In this document: piece after piece, positions 43,403 through 52,916 of the stretch
Position numbering within the stretch: the first letter of the stretch is position 1
How the letters are laid out: every line of letters begins with the position of its first letter
From: Roseovarius arcticus
GTDB lineage: Bacteria; Pseudomonadota; Alphaproteobacteria; Rhodobacterales; Rhodobacteraceae
Length of the DNA: 64,000 nucleotides
Assembly: GCF_006125015.1 (NCBI RefSeq)
Contig: NZ_SZZN01000001.1
Location: 3,658,001 to 3,722,000, forward strand
Direction of reading: 5' to 3'
Notes under the pieces: model-generated
Told to the model about the DNA's origin: nothing
What the model saw: only the letters and a program-made list of their open reading frames with translations
Database searches by the model: none
Program-made: the position numbers and the translations under genes

Positions 43403-44197
43403 ATGACCCAATCCCTCCCGCCGCATGAAACTTTCCTGAGCTTTGCCGAGACGCTGGCCGACGTCAGCCGCGCCATGCTGCGCGAGGCGAGCGAGCAGGT
43501 TCCGCAAGTTGAGATCAAACCAGACGCGTCCTTTGTTACCACCACCGATAAGGCGGTCGAAACGGCACTGCGCGATCGGATCATTGATGCCTACCCAAGC
43601 CACGGTATCCTGGGTGAGGAATTTGAGAACGTAAATACCGATGCCGAATTCGTCTGGGTGCTGGACCCGATTGACGGCACCGCACCCTTTATTGCCGGGA
43701 TTCCGATTTACGGCACGTTGATTGGGCTTGCCTGGAATGGCGCGCCATTTCTGGGCGTGATCGACCAGCCTGTTACCGCTGACCGTTGGACGGGCGTCGC
43801 CCACAGCTTCGCTCTTCATAACAACAGGCCCGTTCATGTGCGCCCTTGTGCGTCACTTGAAACCGCCTTTGTTACCTGCAGCAACAGTGACTTTATGTCA
43901 AACAGCGAGCGCCCGCGCTTTGATCGCATCCGAAAGCGCGCGCAGTACGTGCAATACGGAGGGTCATGCTTTGCCTACGGTGCGATGGCATCAGGCCGTA
44001 CAGACATGGCCGTGGACAGTGGGCTGGACCCCTTTGACGTTTATGCCTGCGCAGCCGTCATACTGGGCGCCGGTGGGCAATTCGGCGATTGGACTGGCGC
44101 GCCGCTCAGCTTCGAAATGGCGGGTCACGTTCTCGCCGCAGGTGACAAAGCGCGGTTTGACGAGGCAATATCAATCCTCGGATCTGCCCACGCTTAG
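43403..44197 (+). CDS. Inositol-monophosphatase family (HisN-like) phosphatase
   Basis: 264 residues. Metal-binding motifs are ILGEEFENV (Glu), VLDPIDGTAPFIAGIP (Asp pair) and SGLDPFDVYACAAVI (last Asp). The histidinol-phosphatase type typically has this TAPF variant. Follows the orphan ABC ATPase after 11 bases. It removes phosphate from a small alcohol; whether histidinol phosphate is the substrate is uncertain. Confidence 0.85.
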   Translation: MTQSLPPHETFLSFAETLADVSRAMLREASEQVPQVEIKPDASFVTTTDKAVETALRDRIIDAYPSHGILGEEFENVNTDAEFVWVLDPIDGTAPFIAGIPIYGTLIGLAWNGAPFLGVIDQPVTADRWTGVAHSFALHNNRPVHVRPCASLETAFVTCSNSDFMSNSERPRFDRIRKRAQYVQYGGSCFAYGAMASGRTDMAVDSGLDPFDVYACAAVILGAGGQFGDWTGAPLSFEMAGHVLAAGDKARFDEAISILGSAHA

Positions 44198-44301
44198 AGA
44201 GAGCCTAAGAACGCCGATCGACAATGCTGCAGACTTGGATGCGTGGCGCCAAAATAAGATGGCCCACCGTTCTGACCATGAGGGAACTTGCAACTGATCA
44301 G

Positions 44302-44334
44302 GCCCATGCAGAGCCAAAACCGCCTTGCATGGGC
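44302..44334. terminator. Hairpin between phosphatase and MFS genes
   Basis: A perfect 9-bp stem GCCCATGCA / TGCATGGGC lies between two convergent genes, with a 15-base loop and no long T-run. It may act as a weak bidirectional terminator. Confidence 0.4.
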
Positions 44335-44387
44335 TAGGGTAAGATTGCCGATGACCTATTTGCAGTTTTAGCCAGAAACAGACCCTT

Positions 44388-46022
44388 TTATTCTGCATTT
44401 TCCTCAGGCCCGTCTTTGAGCGGTGTATCGTCTCGAAGCGATATTGCCTGCCGTTCAATCATACGATGCACCTTGGGCCGTTCCTTGCCGCGATGCAGCT
44501 TCAGAACGCTCTTGTAGGACTCGGCGTCTGCTTGGGTTCGACGCTCGTGGTGGCGAACATACTCGACCCAAGTGGGGACATGATACGTCTCGGTCCAGAC
44601 GTCGGGGTTTTCAAGATCACGCAACAGCGCCCATTGCTGCGCGCCGTCTCGGATTCTGATGCGCCGTCTCACGTTCATCACAGCCAGAAATTCGGTTACG
44701 TCCGCTTGGGCAATCGTGTAGTCAACCATGATCATTATAGGCCCGCTGCGTTGTTTCAGGTCGAGCCGCAACGACGGCTCGGTGAAGGTATTTAGCGGAT
44801 TGAGGTCAAGCTCGGTGGAATCTGGCAATGGCACGCTAAAGCCGATCAAAGCCCCAAAGATCAGCATAGCGGCTGCCACAAACATCGCGCGGTCCGCACC
44901 GAAGTTTTCAGCTATAGCGCCCCACGCCCAACTTCCCCCGGCCATGCCGCCGAATACGCCGGTCTGATAGAGTGCAAGGGCCCTGCCGACGACCCAGCGC
45001 GGCGTCGACAACTGCACCGTGACATTGAACAACGACAAAGCAATGACCCAGCTGCCCCCAGCTAGCAGCAAGGCGCCGCCGCTGAACACGTAGTCGCGGC
45101 TTAGGGCCAGAGTGATGCTGCTGATCGCGAAGGCGAGGAACGCGGCTTGTGTAATACGCTCGTTCTGAAACCGAGCGCGCAGGCGAGCGTTCAGCAGCGC
45201 GCCGAACACTGCCCCCATACCGAAGCAGCCTAATAGCACACCATAGACAAAGGCCCCGCCCTGCAGCAACTCCCTGACGATCAGGGGCAGAAGCGCCAGT
45301 ATCGCAATGGCAGAGAGGCCAAACAGGAAGCCGCGAAAGATCACTTTCATGAGGTTGGGCGACATCGCGACATAGCGCAGGCCCGCCGAAAACGCGCTGC
45401 CCATCCGCTCGCGCGGCAAGCGCCGCTGCGGCGTCGCGGGTCGCCACAGCCAAAGGGCAGTAATGATGCCGAAATAACTGAACGCATTTACCGTAAACGC
45501 AGCCGCAGCACCGGCGATGGCCACGATTGCGCCGCCAGCAGCAGGCCCAATGCTGCGCATCAAATTGAAGCCCATACTGTTGAGCGACACCGCCGCCGAC
45601 AGCTCGTCACGCGAAACTATATCGCCCATCGATGCCTGCCATGACGGATTGTGCAACGCCGTGCCGCACCCGATCAGAAACGTGAACCCTAGTAAGAGCC
45701 AAGGTGACAGCAGTCCCTCATAGGCCATAATAGCAAGCGCGATCGACACGATGAGCATGAAGGATTGCGCGATGAGCATAACCTTGCGGCGGTCAAAATT
45801 GTCGGCAAACACCCCTGCCAGCAAAGAGAATATCATGATGGGAAGCGTCACGGAGGATTGGACGAGCGCGACCATGCTTTGGGACTGGGTCAACGATGTC
45901 ATCATCCAAGCTGCCCCAACGGCCTGCACGAGGCCCCCAAAGTTCGAGGCAAGGGCTGCAATCCACAGCATACGAAACGTCTGATTTCGAAAAAGCGTCA
46001 GTGTGGACGTACTTTGCGGCAC
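44388..46022 (-). CDS. MFS exporter with C-terminal soluble extension
   Basis: 544 residues from the GTG preceded by GGGAG; a TTG start 17 codons upstream has no ribosome site. Residues up to about 395 form an EntS-like MFS_3 domain (LASNFGGLVQAVGAAWMMTS, LAGVFADNFDRRKVMLIAQ). The remaining 130 residues are a soluble domain (PIMIMVDYTIAQADVTEFLA, WALLRDLENPDVWTETYHVP, WVEYVRHHERRT) resembling an antibiotic-biosynthesis-monooxygenase-like ferredoxin fold. This fusion is known in the family. It probably exports a siderophore-like or drug-like compound. Confidence 0.88.
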   Translation of the reverse strand: MPQSTSTLTLFRNQTFRMLWIAALASNFGGLVQAVGAAWMMTSLTQSQSMVALVQSSVTLPIMIFSLLAGVFADNFDRRKVMLIAQSFMLIVSIALAIMAYEGLLSPWLLLGFTFLIGCGTALHNPSWQASMGDIVSRDELSAAVSLNSMGFNLMRSIGPAAGGAIVAIAGAAAAFTVNAFSYFGIITALWLWRPATPQRRLPRERMGSAFSAGLRYVAMSPNLMKVIFRGFLFGLSAIAILALLPLIVRELLQGGAFVYGVLLGCFGMGAVFGALLNARLRARFQNERITQAAFLAFAISSITLALSRDYVFSGGALLLAGGSWVIALSLFNVTVQLSTPRWVVGRALALYQTGVFGGMAGGSWAWGAIAENFGADRAMFVAAAMLIFGALIGFSVPLPDSTELDLNPLNTFTEPSLRLDLKQRSGPIMIMVDYTIAQADVTEFLAVMNVRRRIRIRDGAQQWALLRDLENPDVWTETYHVPTWVEYVRHHERRTQADAESYKSVLKLHRGKERPKVHRMIERQAISLRDDTPLKDGPEENAE

Positions 46023-46370
46023 GAGGCGCTCCCTTACTCGACCAGACCCTGCCGTGATTGATATCGCTGTCAAACGTTACGGGCAACATGGAGGTCACCT
46101 TTCGGCAAGACCGCCTTTACCCACGCGCCAACGATTTCCGACGGGCAAAGTTTCGCGCGGCCAATGATTAGCTGCCTTTATAGGCTGCGGCATAGCCCGG
46201 TCTGTCGCCGACGCCTCTAGCTTTTTCTTCGTCAATTTTTGACGTGTATCTTGCGGCAAGCGCAGCGTTCGGCGCGACGGCTGCTTGGGCGCATTTGAAA
46301 TTCCTACGGCCCAGCCGGGCCCCAGTAGCACACCGGCTACTGCGGAATCACGACAAGTCTCTGAATAAAG
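46023..46370. other. Intergenic region upstream of MFS gene
   Basis: About 350 bases between the MFS start and tRNA-Lys. Open frames here are short, basic and lack ribosome sites; I see no supported gene. It should contain the MFS promoter. Confidence 0.4.
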
Positions 46371-46446
46371 TGGTGAGCCCTACAGGATTCGAACCTGTGA
46401 CCCACTGATTAAAAGTCAGTTGCTCTACCAACTGAGCTAAGGGCCC
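46371..46446 (-). tRNA. tRNA-Lys (anticodon TTT)
   Basis: 76 nt on the minus strand. Acceptor GGGCCCT pairs with AGGGCTC (one G-T pair), CCA is encoded, the anticodon stem ACTGA/TCAGT has loop CTTTTAA with anticodon TTT, and the T-loop is GGTTCGAATCC. No att-like duplicate of its 3' end was noticed nearby. Confidence 0.96.
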
Positions 46447-46553
46447 ACTGCGGGCGTAAGTAGAAAGAGCGCCGCCTAGGGTCAACCCCAATTCCGCCGG
46501 CGCGGGTGTGCAAACTCTGGATTCATTTCTGGCGGGGGGGTATAGCGCGCAGC

Positions 46554-47411
46554 ATGGATACGCGCCGCGATACGGGTTTGCCCTTCATGAAGATGCATGG
46601 GCTGGGAAACGACTTTGTCGTGCTGGACGCGCGCGAGTTGGGTGTGCTGGATGCGCGCGCGCAGGATATGGCGATGACGCCGGCGCTGGCGATCCTGCTG
46701 GGCGACCGGCATCGCGGCATCGGATTTGACCAATTGGCAGTGATTAGCGCCGGTGCTGGCGACGCACATCTGACTTTTTGGAACAGCGATGGCAGCATGG
46801 CGGGCGCGTGTGGCAACGCCACCCGCTGTATAGCGCGCTACCTGATGGACGAGGCCGGCACTGATACGCTTCACCTTACCACGCAGCGAGGCGATCTTTA
46901 TGCGCAGGATGCGGGCGATGGATTGACGTCGGTGAATATGGGCGCGCCTCAGCTTGACTGGCAGGACATTCCGCTAGCCGAGGAGATGGACACGCTGGAA
47001 TTGCCCATCGAGGGCGGCCCCGTCGCTACCGGGATGGGCAATCCGCACTGCACGTTTTTCGTCGCCGATGCCGAGGCTATCCCGCTGGAGCAGTTCGGCC
47101 CGCGGTATGAGCATCATCCACTGTTTCCCCAGCGTACCAATGTACAGGTCGCCAGTGTCATAGGCGCCGATCACATTCGCATGCGCGTGTGGGAGCGGGG
47201 GGTCGGCGTGACGCTCGCCTCTGGCTCCTCCTCTTGCGCGGTTGCTGTGGCGGCGGCGCGGCGGGGGCTGACCGGGCGCGCGGTGCGCGTTGATCTGGAT
47301 GGCGGCACGTTGATGATCGATTGGCGCGGCGACGGCGTCTGGATGACTGGTCCGACGATGCATGTGGCCAGCGGAGTGCTGACGCCCGCATTTCTGGCAG
47401 GTGCGACATGA
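46554..47411 (+). CDS. dapF: Diaminopimelate epimerase
   Basis: 285 residues. It converts LL- to meso-diaminopimelate for lysine and peptidoglycan. Seen: FMKMHGLGNDFVVLDAR, catalytic Cys in GACGNATRCIARY, GNPHCTFFV, and the second catalytic Cys in LASGSSSCAVAVA. The usual GTGAC there is GSSSC. ATG at 46554 is chosen; an ATG at 46587 (MKMHGLG) is an alternative. ATGA overlap with mtaB. Confidence 0.95.
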   Translation: MDTRRDTGLPFMKMHGLGNDFVVLDARELGVLDARAQDMAMTPALAILLGDRHRGIGFDQLAVISAGAGDAHLTFWNSDGSMAGACGNATRCIARYLMDEAGTDTLHLTTQRGDLYAQDAGDGLTSVNMGAPQLDWQDIPLAEEMDTLELPIEGGPVATGMGNPHCTFFVADAEAIPLEQFGPRYEHHPLFPQRTNVQVASVIGADHIRMRVWERGVGVTLASGSSSCAVAVAAARRGLTGRAVRVDLDGGTLMIDWRGDGVWMTGPTMHVASGVLTPAFLAGAT

Positions 47412-48658
47412 ACGCACCGATTTTCTCCAATCACGGTTGCCGCCTGAACGCTTATGAGACGGAAGCGATGAAGGAACTGGCCGCCAGCGCCGGGCTGCAA
47501 GGCGCTGTCGTGGTCAACACCTGCGCCGTGACGTCCGAGGCCGTGCGCAAAGCGCGCCAAGACATTCGCCGCCTGCGCCGCGACAACCCGGACGCGCGTA
47601 TCATTGTCACCGGCTGCGCAGCCCAGACCGAGCCTGCGACGTTTTCCGCCATGCCCGAAGTCGATACCGTCATCGGCAACACCGAGAAGATGCAGGCCAG
47701 CACATGGGCGGCCCTTGCCGGTGATTTCGGGACCGAGCCTGTGCAGGTCGACGATATCATGTCCGTGACCGAGACGGCGGGCCACCTGATCGACGGGTTC
47801 GGCACGCGGTCGCGCGCCTATGTGCAGGTGCAAAACGGGTGCGATCATCGCTGCACGTTTTGCATTATCCCCTATGGCCGCGGCAATTCGCGCAGCGTGC
47901 CTGCAGGTGTCATCATCGACCAGATCAAGCGTTTGGTCGATGCGGGCTATAATGAGGTGGTGCTGACGGGGGTGGACCTGACCAGCTGGGGCGCGGATCT
48001 GCCCGCCACGCCAAAACTGGGCGATCTGGTCATGCGCATCCTGCGTCTGGTGCAGGATCTGCCGCGCCTGCGCATCAGCTCGATCGATTCAATTGAGGTG
48101 GATGAAAACTTGCTGGCCGCCATTGCGACCGAGCCGCGCCTGATGCCGCATCTGCATCTGAGCCTGCAACACGGTGATGATTTGATCCTAAAACGGATGA
48201 AGCGGCGGCATTTGCGTGATGACGCTATCGCCTTCGCCGAGGAGGCGCGGCGACTGCGCCCCGACATGACATTCGGCGCTGATATTATTGCCGGATTCCC
48301 GACCGAGACTGAGGCGCATTTTGAGAATTCCCTCGCGCTCGTACGGGAATGTGATCTTACATGGCTGCACGTCTTTCCCTATTCGCCCCGCCCCGGCACG
48401 CCTGCCGCGCGGATGCCGCAAGTGGACGGCCGGGCGATCAAGGATCGCGCGGCGCGGCTGCGAAGCGTTGGCACGGCGCAGGTGGAGCGTCACTTGAGCG
48501 CGCAAGTAGGTCGCAACCATGCTGTGCTAATGGAGAGCCCACATATGGGCCGGACTGAGCAATTTACCGAAGTCACGTTTGACACGCCCCGTCCTGAGGG
48601 CCAAATCGTCGCTGCGTGTATCAATGGCGTACGCGGCACGCAGCTAGTGGCAGCCTGA
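47408..48658 (+). CDS. mtaB: tRNA (t6A37) methylthiotransferase
   Basis: 416 residues, radical SAM enzyme forming ms2t6A at position 37. N-terminal UPF0004 cluster Cys: NHGCRLNAYE, VVNTCAVTSEA, VTGCAAQTEP. Radical SAM Cys: GCDHRCTFCIIPYGRG. Also LTGVDLTSWGADL, LSLQHGDD and ADIIAGFPTETEAHF; TRAM-like end. Overlaps dapF by four bases. Confidence 0.95.
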   Translation: MNAPIFSNHGCRLNAYETEAMKELAASAGLQGAVVVNTCAVTSEAVRKARQDIRRLRRDNPDARIIVTGCAAQTEPATFSAMPEVDTVIGNTEKMQASTWAALAGDFGTEPVQVDDIMSVTETAGHLIDGFGTRSRAYVQVQNGCDHRCTFCIIPYGRGNSRSVPAGVIIDQIKRLVDAGYNEVVLTGVDLTSWGADLPATPKLGDLVMRILRLVQDLPRLRISSIDSIEVDENLLAAIATEPRLMPHLHLSLQHGDDLILKRMKRRHLRDDAIAFAEEARRLRPDMTFGADIIAGFPTETEAHFENSLALVRECDLTWLHVFPYSPRPGTPAARMPQVDGRAIKDRAARLRSVGTAQVERHLSAQVGRNHAVLMESPHMGRTEQFTEVTFDTPRPEGQIVAACINGVRGTQLVAA

Positions 48659-48659
48659 C

Positions 48660-49274
48660 ATGCATCCCAACCCCGTCTACCGCGGCGCGACTACAGATTT
48701 TAACCTCGATTTCGCGCGGCAGCAGGGATTTGGGATGTTGGCGGTGGCGGGAGATGGTGCACCGCTCATCAGCCACATCCCTTTCGTGCTGAACGATGCG
48801 GGCGACAGCGCGGATTTTCACCTCGTCCGCTCTAATCCCATCGCGCGGTTGGTTCAGGTGCCGACGCTTGCGCGGCTAGCCGTCCAAGGGCCCCATTCCT
48901 ACATATCGCCCGATTGGTACGGGGCCGAGGAACAGGTGCCGACGTGGAACTATATCGCCGTGCATCTGATCGGCGAGATTGAGCTGCGCCCTGCTGATGA
49001 ATTGCGCGCGCTACTGGATCGCCAGACCGAGACGTATGAGGCAAGCCTCGCGCCGAAAGCGCCATGGACCGCCGCCAAGATGACGCCCGAGGTTCTGGAC
49101 CGCATGATGCGCCAGATCGTGCCCTGCCGGATGCGTGTGGCCGAGGTGCATGGAACTTGGAAGCTGAACCAGAACAAGCCGGGCGATGTGCGCCTGCGCG
49201 CCGCCGATCACGTCGATGCCTATGGCATGGGCCAAGAGGTGCGGCTGCTGGCCGCCCTCATGCGCAGCGCCTGA
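48660..49274 (+). CDS. FMN-binding negative regulator (PaiB family)
   Basis: 204 residues, flavin-reductase-like split barrel. Seen: HPNPVYRGATTDFNLDFARQ, PLISHIPFVL, SNPIARL, AVQGPHSYISPDWYG, VPTWNYIAVHLIGEIEL and WKLNQNKPGDVR. One base after mtaB, so in the dapF-mtaB operon. PaiB of Bacillus represses sporulation and protease genes; here the role is unknown. Confidence 0.9.
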   Translation: MHPNPVYRGATTDFNLDFARQQGFGMLAVAGDGAPLISHIPFVLNDAGDSADFHLVRSNPIARLVQVPTLARLAVQGPHSYISPDWYGAEEQVPTWNYIAVHLIGEIELRPADELRALLDRQTETYEASLAPKAPWTAAKMTPEVLDRMMRQIVPCRMRVAEVHGTWKLNQNKPGDVRLRAADHVDAYGMGQEVRLLAALMRSA

Positions 49275-49346
49275 GATGCCTGCACTCTGGACAGCGCCCG
49301 CGCCCGTCCATACGCTGCATCAGACACCCTGAGAGGAGCAATCTTG

Positions 49347-49949
49347 ATGAAACTTCTGACTGGCTCAACCTCGCCCTTTGGCCGCAAAGTTGTGGTCGTA
49401 CTGCACGAGTTGGGCATGATCGATTCGGTAGAGGTGGCCAATATCCCCACCAGCCCAGTCAAGACCGACCCCGCTGTTGCCGCAGCCAACCCGCTGGGTA
49501 AGGTTCCTGCGTTGATCCGCGACGGCGGGTCGGCACTATATGACAGCCGGGTGATCTGCCAATATCTGGATGCGCAGGCGGGCGGCACGCTCTATCCCAA
49601 AGCGCGCCTGTGGGAGACGCTGACGCTGGAGGCGACAGGCGATGCGATCATGGATGCGGGCGTATCGATGATCTATGAGGTCCGCCTGAGACCAGAAGAC
49701 AAACAATGGGACGGCTGGATTGATGCCCAATGGGGCAAGATCACGTCAGCGATGGACGCGCTGGAGGCGCGCTGGATCAGCCATCTGGCGGGCCCGCTGG
49801 ACATAGGCCAAATCGCCGTGGGCTGCGCGCTGAGCTATATCAGCTTTCGCCAGCCGGACCGCGAATGGCGCGGCACACGTCCACAGCTAAGCGCATGGCA
49901 CGCGACGTTCGATCAGTGCGAATCAATGAAAAAGACCCGGCCTGAATAG
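49347..49949 (+). CDS. Glutathione S-transferase
   Basis: 200 residues. N-terminal thioredoxin-like domain: LLTGSTSPFGRKVVVVLHEL with Ser as the likely catalytic residue, NPLGKVPALI, and LYDSRVICQYLD for glutathione binding. C-terminal helical domain with LDIGQIAVGCALSYISF. GAGAGGAG precedes the ATG at 49347. It may detoxify electrophiles. Confidence 0.9.
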   Translation: MKLLTGSTSPFGRKVVVVLHELGMIDSVEVANIPTSPVKTDPAVAAANPLGKVPALIRDGGSALYDSRVICQYLDAQAGGTLYPKARLWETLTLEATGDAIMDAGVSMIYEVRLRPEDKQWDGWIDAQWGKITSAMDALEARWISHLAGPLDIGQIAVGCALSYISFRQPDREWRGTRPQLSAWHATFDQCESMKKTRPE

Positions 49950-49955
49950 GCCGGG
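49928..49955 (-). terminator. Rho-independent terminator for the barrel gene
   Basis: On the minus strand the stem CCCGGCCT / AGGCCGGG (8 bp, 4-base loop) is followed by TCTTTTTC. It ends the outer-membrane protein transcript and overlaps the last codons of the convergent GST gene. Confidence 0.75.
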
Positions 49956-49982
49956 CCGTATGCGCGCCTGTGTAAGTCGCGA

Positions 49983-50672
49983 CTAGAAACTGTAGCTGAT
50001 GCCGATGTTTACGGCGTGAGTCAGTAGCTCAGTGCGCAGCTTGCCGTCGGGTTGGCCGGGCACGCCGGGATCGGCATTGATCGTCACGTCATTATCGGAC
50101 CACACGATCTGATACTCACCAAAGAGCGACCAGTTTTCGTTCAACTCGTATTTCATGCCCGCGATGCCGCGCAGGGCCAGCCCTGTCATCTCAAAGTCAT
50201 GTGTGCGGTTACTCGCGCCGATGACCTGAATATCGACATGCGGAACGGCTATGCCGACGCCCGCGCCCGCATAGGGGGTAAAGCGACTGCCGCCGAACGC
50301 TCCCGGATAACGCTTCATCACGTTAGCAGTGAAGATGTTATGCCCGTCCGTGAATTCCAATCGGCTAACACCAAAAGCGGCGCGGTCGCCGGCGCTGGCA
50401 TATGCCTTGGTGTGAGTGCCTTCGATGCCGAACCCGAGGTCACTATTGGTCCACCACATCGCGCGGCCACCATAGTAATAGGGGTTGTCGAGCGATTTGC
50501 CCTGCCAGTCCACGTTGCGATTAAATGCGGTGCCGTCTGGCAACGTACCTGACGCGTCGCTGTCTGTGACGGTCTGGGTACCCAGATAAAAGCTCAGCTC
50601 CAGCTCGGCGGCAGCGGGGGAGGCGGCCATCAGCAAGGCGGCGGCGATGGCGGTTTTCGATATGATGGACAT
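49983..50672 (-). CDS. Outer-membrane beta-barrel protein
   Basis: About 229 residues with a signal peptide (MSIISKTAIAAALLMAASPA, cleavage after AAA). Alternating strands with aromatic ends (ELSFYLGTQTV, FTPYAGAGVGIAVPHVDIQV, WSLFGEYQIVWS) and the terminal Phe of GISYSF are typical of OmpW/OprF-like small barrels. A GTG five codons upstream is an alternative start. Monocistronic, with its own terminator. Confidence 0.85.
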   Translation of the reverse strand: MSIISKTAIAAALLMAASPAAAELELSFYLGTQTVTDSDASGTLPDGTAFNRNVDWQGKSLDNPYYYGGRAMWWTNSDLGFGIEGTHTKAYASAGDRAAFGVSRLEFTDGHNIFTANVMKRYPGAFGGSRFTPYAGAGVGIAVPHVDIQVIGASNRTHDFEMTGLALRGIAGMKYELNENWSLFGEYQIVWSDNDVTINADPGVPGQPDGKLRTELLTHAVNIGISYSF

Positions 50673-50994
50673 GGGCAAGGCTTTCACATGAGGCGGCAGT
50701 TATAATCTTTACTACACCGCACGGCGCACCGCCTCAAGCGCCGCAGAGTCGCATGTTTCTGGCTGTTGCCGTTAGCACGCCTCTGGCGCCGGGAAGTTAA
50801 CGCACCTTTTGCAACCAGCAGTGGGCGCGCCTCTGGCGCGACACATCCGCGCCCTTGCCCGATATAAGGCATTGCGCACTGGACGGGCTGGAAAACCCTC
50901 GCTAAAACGCGTTCCTGAACGGTCGCGGAAATCCTGTGGCCTGTAACCCCCGTATGGGACTGACCAGACAGCCCCTGAGATTGGAGTAAACCTC
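50673..50994. other. Divergent promoter region before petABC
   Basis: About 320 bases without a gene. Two copies of CGCCTCTGGCGC lie at 50778-50789 and 50828-50839, exactly 50 bp apart, and each is a short palindrome around TCT. GGAG before the petA GTG is at 50983-50986. Promoters of the barrel gene and petABC should lie here. Confidence 0.5.
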
Positions 50995-51555
50995 GTGTCC
51001 CACGCAGACGATCACGAAGGCACCCGGAGGGATTTCCTCTATTACGCGACCGCCGGCGCCGCCACCGTCGCGACCGGTGCCGCCGTTTGGCCGCTAGTCA
51101 ATCAGATGAATCCTTCGGCGGATGTTCAGGCCCTCAGCTCGATCCGGGTCGATGTCGCGGACGTCGCCGTCGGCACTCAGATCACTGTCAAATATTTGGG
51201 CAAGCCGGTGTTTGTTCGCCGCCGGACCCAGGCCGAGATTGATGCGGCCAAAGACGTGCCGATGAGCGAATTGATTGATGCCAAGTCGGAGAATCCCAAC
51301 AAGCCGGATACCGATGCCTCGGACATCAACCGCGTTATTGGTGACAACGAGGAATGGCTGGTAATGATCGGGGTTTGCACGCATCTTGGCTGCGTTCCCA
51401 TCGGTGATGGTGCCGGCGATTTTGGTGGATGGTTCTGCCCCTGCCACGGCTCGCACTACGATACCGCCGGGCGTATCCGCAAGGGGCCGGCCCCGGAGAA
51501 TCTGCACATCCCGGTGGCAGAGTTCGCCGACGAATCAACGATCAAATTGGGATAA
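50995..51555 (+). CDS. petA: Cytochrome bc1 Rieske iron-sulfur subunit
   Basis: 186 residues, GTG start. Twin-Arg-type N-terminus ([19 protein letters not shown]) with one membrane anchor, then the Rieske domain. Cluster ligands are in CTHLGC and CPCHGSHYD. The subunit carries electrons from ubiquinol to cytochrome c1 in the periplasm. First gene of petABC, 12 bases before petB. Confidence 0.97.
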   Translation: MSHADDHEGTRRDFLYYATAGAATVATGAAVWPLVNQMNPSADVQALSSIRVDVADVAVGTQITVKYLGKPVFVRRRTQAEIDAAKDVPMSELIDAKSENPNKPDTDASDINRVIGDNEEWLVMIGVCTHLGCVPIGDGAGDFGGWFCPCHGSHYDTAGRIRKGPAPENLHIPVAEFADESTIKLG

Positions 51556-51567
51556 GGACACGAATAG

Positions 51568-52908
51568 ATGAGTGGTATTCCGCACGATCATTACGAGCCG
51601 GGCTCGCGGGGCGAAAAGTGGCTGCATCAGCGCTTGCCCATTGTCGGTCTGCTCTACAGCACGTTGACGATTCCGACGCCCAAGAACCTTAACTGGATGT
51701 GGATCTGGGGCATCGTCCTGACGTTTTGCCTGGCGCTTCAAATCATTACAGGCATCGTCCTGGCGATGCACTACACGCCGCATGTCGATCTTGCCTTTGC
51801 GTCCATCGAACACATCATGCGCGACGTGAACGGCGGGCATTTCATCCGTTATCTGCACATGAACGGCGCCTCACTGTTCTTTGTCGCGGTTTATGCGCAC
51901 ATCTTCCGCGGGCTCTACTACGGCTCGTACAAAGCACCGCGCGAGGTTACGTGGATCATCGGCATGCTCATCTATCTGATGATGATGGGCACGGCATTCA
52001 TGGGCTACGTCCTGCCTTGGGGCCAGATGTCATTCTGGGGCGCCACGGTCATCACCGGCCTCTTTGGTGCGATTCCGTTTATCGGTGAGCCTATTCAAAC
52101 ATGGCTGCTGGGCGGACCAGCGGTAGACAATGCCACGCTGAACCGGTTCTTCAGCCTGCATTACCTGCTGCCGTTCATCATCTCTGCGCTGGTGGCCGTG
52201 CATATCTGGGCGTTCCACACGACGGGCAATAATAACCCGACAGGCGTCGAAGTGCGCCGTACTTCCAAGGCAGAGGCCGAAAAAGACACCGTTCCATTCT
52301 GGCCGTATTTCGTGATCAAGGATCTGTTTGCGCTGGCGATCATCCTGATCGTTTTCTTTGCCATCGTTGGCTTCATGCCGAACTATCTGGGCCACCCTGA
52401 CAACTACATTGAGGCCAATGCGCTCTCCACGCCTGCGCACATCGTGCCGGAATGGTACTTCTTGCCCTTCTACGCAATTTTGCGTGCCTTCACGTCTGAC
52501 GTGTGGGTCGTGATGATCGCCAGCTGGATCACCGGCGGCATCGTGGACGCCAAATTCTTTGGCGTGTTGGCGATGTTCGGCGCGATTGCTGTCATGGCGC
52601 TGGCGCCGTGGCTCGACACCTCCTCCGTACGTTCGGGACGGTATCGCCCGATGTTCAAGTGGTGGTTCGGGCTGTTGGTACTCGATTTCTTTGTCCTGAT
52701 GTGGGCGGGGGCAATGCCGGCCGAAGGTATCTATGGCATCATCTCATTGACCGCCTCGGCCTATTGGTTCGCGTATTTCCTGATCTTGCTACCGCTATTG
52801 GGCGTGATTGAGAAACCGCTGCCGATCCCGGCGACGATCGAAGAAGACTTTAACGCGCATTACTCCGAAACCGGTGGTACGCAAACCATCGTCAAACCGG
52901 CCGAATGA
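51568..52908 (+). CDS. petB: Cytochrome bc1 cytochrome b subunit
   Basis: 446 residues, eight membrane helices. Heme-ligand histidines are visible in [15 protein letters not shown] and [13 protein letters not shown] and in [21 protein letters not shown]. The Qo motif is [13 protein letters not shown]. Ubiquinol oxidation and reduction occur here. ATG with AAGGA upstream; it ends just before petC. Confidence 0.98.
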   Translation: MSGIPHDHYEPGSRGEKWLHQRLPIVGLLYSTLTIPTPKNLNWMWIWGIVLTFCLALQIITGIVLAMHYTPHVDLAFASIEHIMRDVNGGHFIRYLHMNGASLFFVAVYAHIFRGLYYGSYKAPREVTWIIGMLIYLMMMGTAFMGYVLPWGQMSFWGATVITGLFGAIPFIGEPIQTWLLGGPAVDNATLNRFFSLHYLLPFIISALVAVHIWAFHTTGNNNPTGVEVRRTSKAEAEKDTVPFWPYFVIKDLFALAIILIVFFAIVGFMPNYLGHPDNYIEANALSTPAHIVPEWYFLPFYAILRAFTSDVWVVMIASWITGGIVDAKFFGVLAMFGAIAVMALAPWLDTSSVRSGRYRPMFKWWFGLLVLDFFVLMWAGAMPAEGIYGIISLTASAYWFAYFLILLPLLGVIEKPLPIPATIEEDFNAHYSETGGTQTIVKPAE

Positions 52909-52916
52909 GGGGCAGA

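Noticed and set aside
46095..46331. Open frame on the minus strand upstream of the MFS gene
   Set aside because: Basic, low-complexity sequence with no ribosome site and no family resemblance.
46371..46446. tRNA-Lys as a second island attachment site
   Set aside because: No duplicate of its 3' end was seen in the window and no integrase is adjacent.
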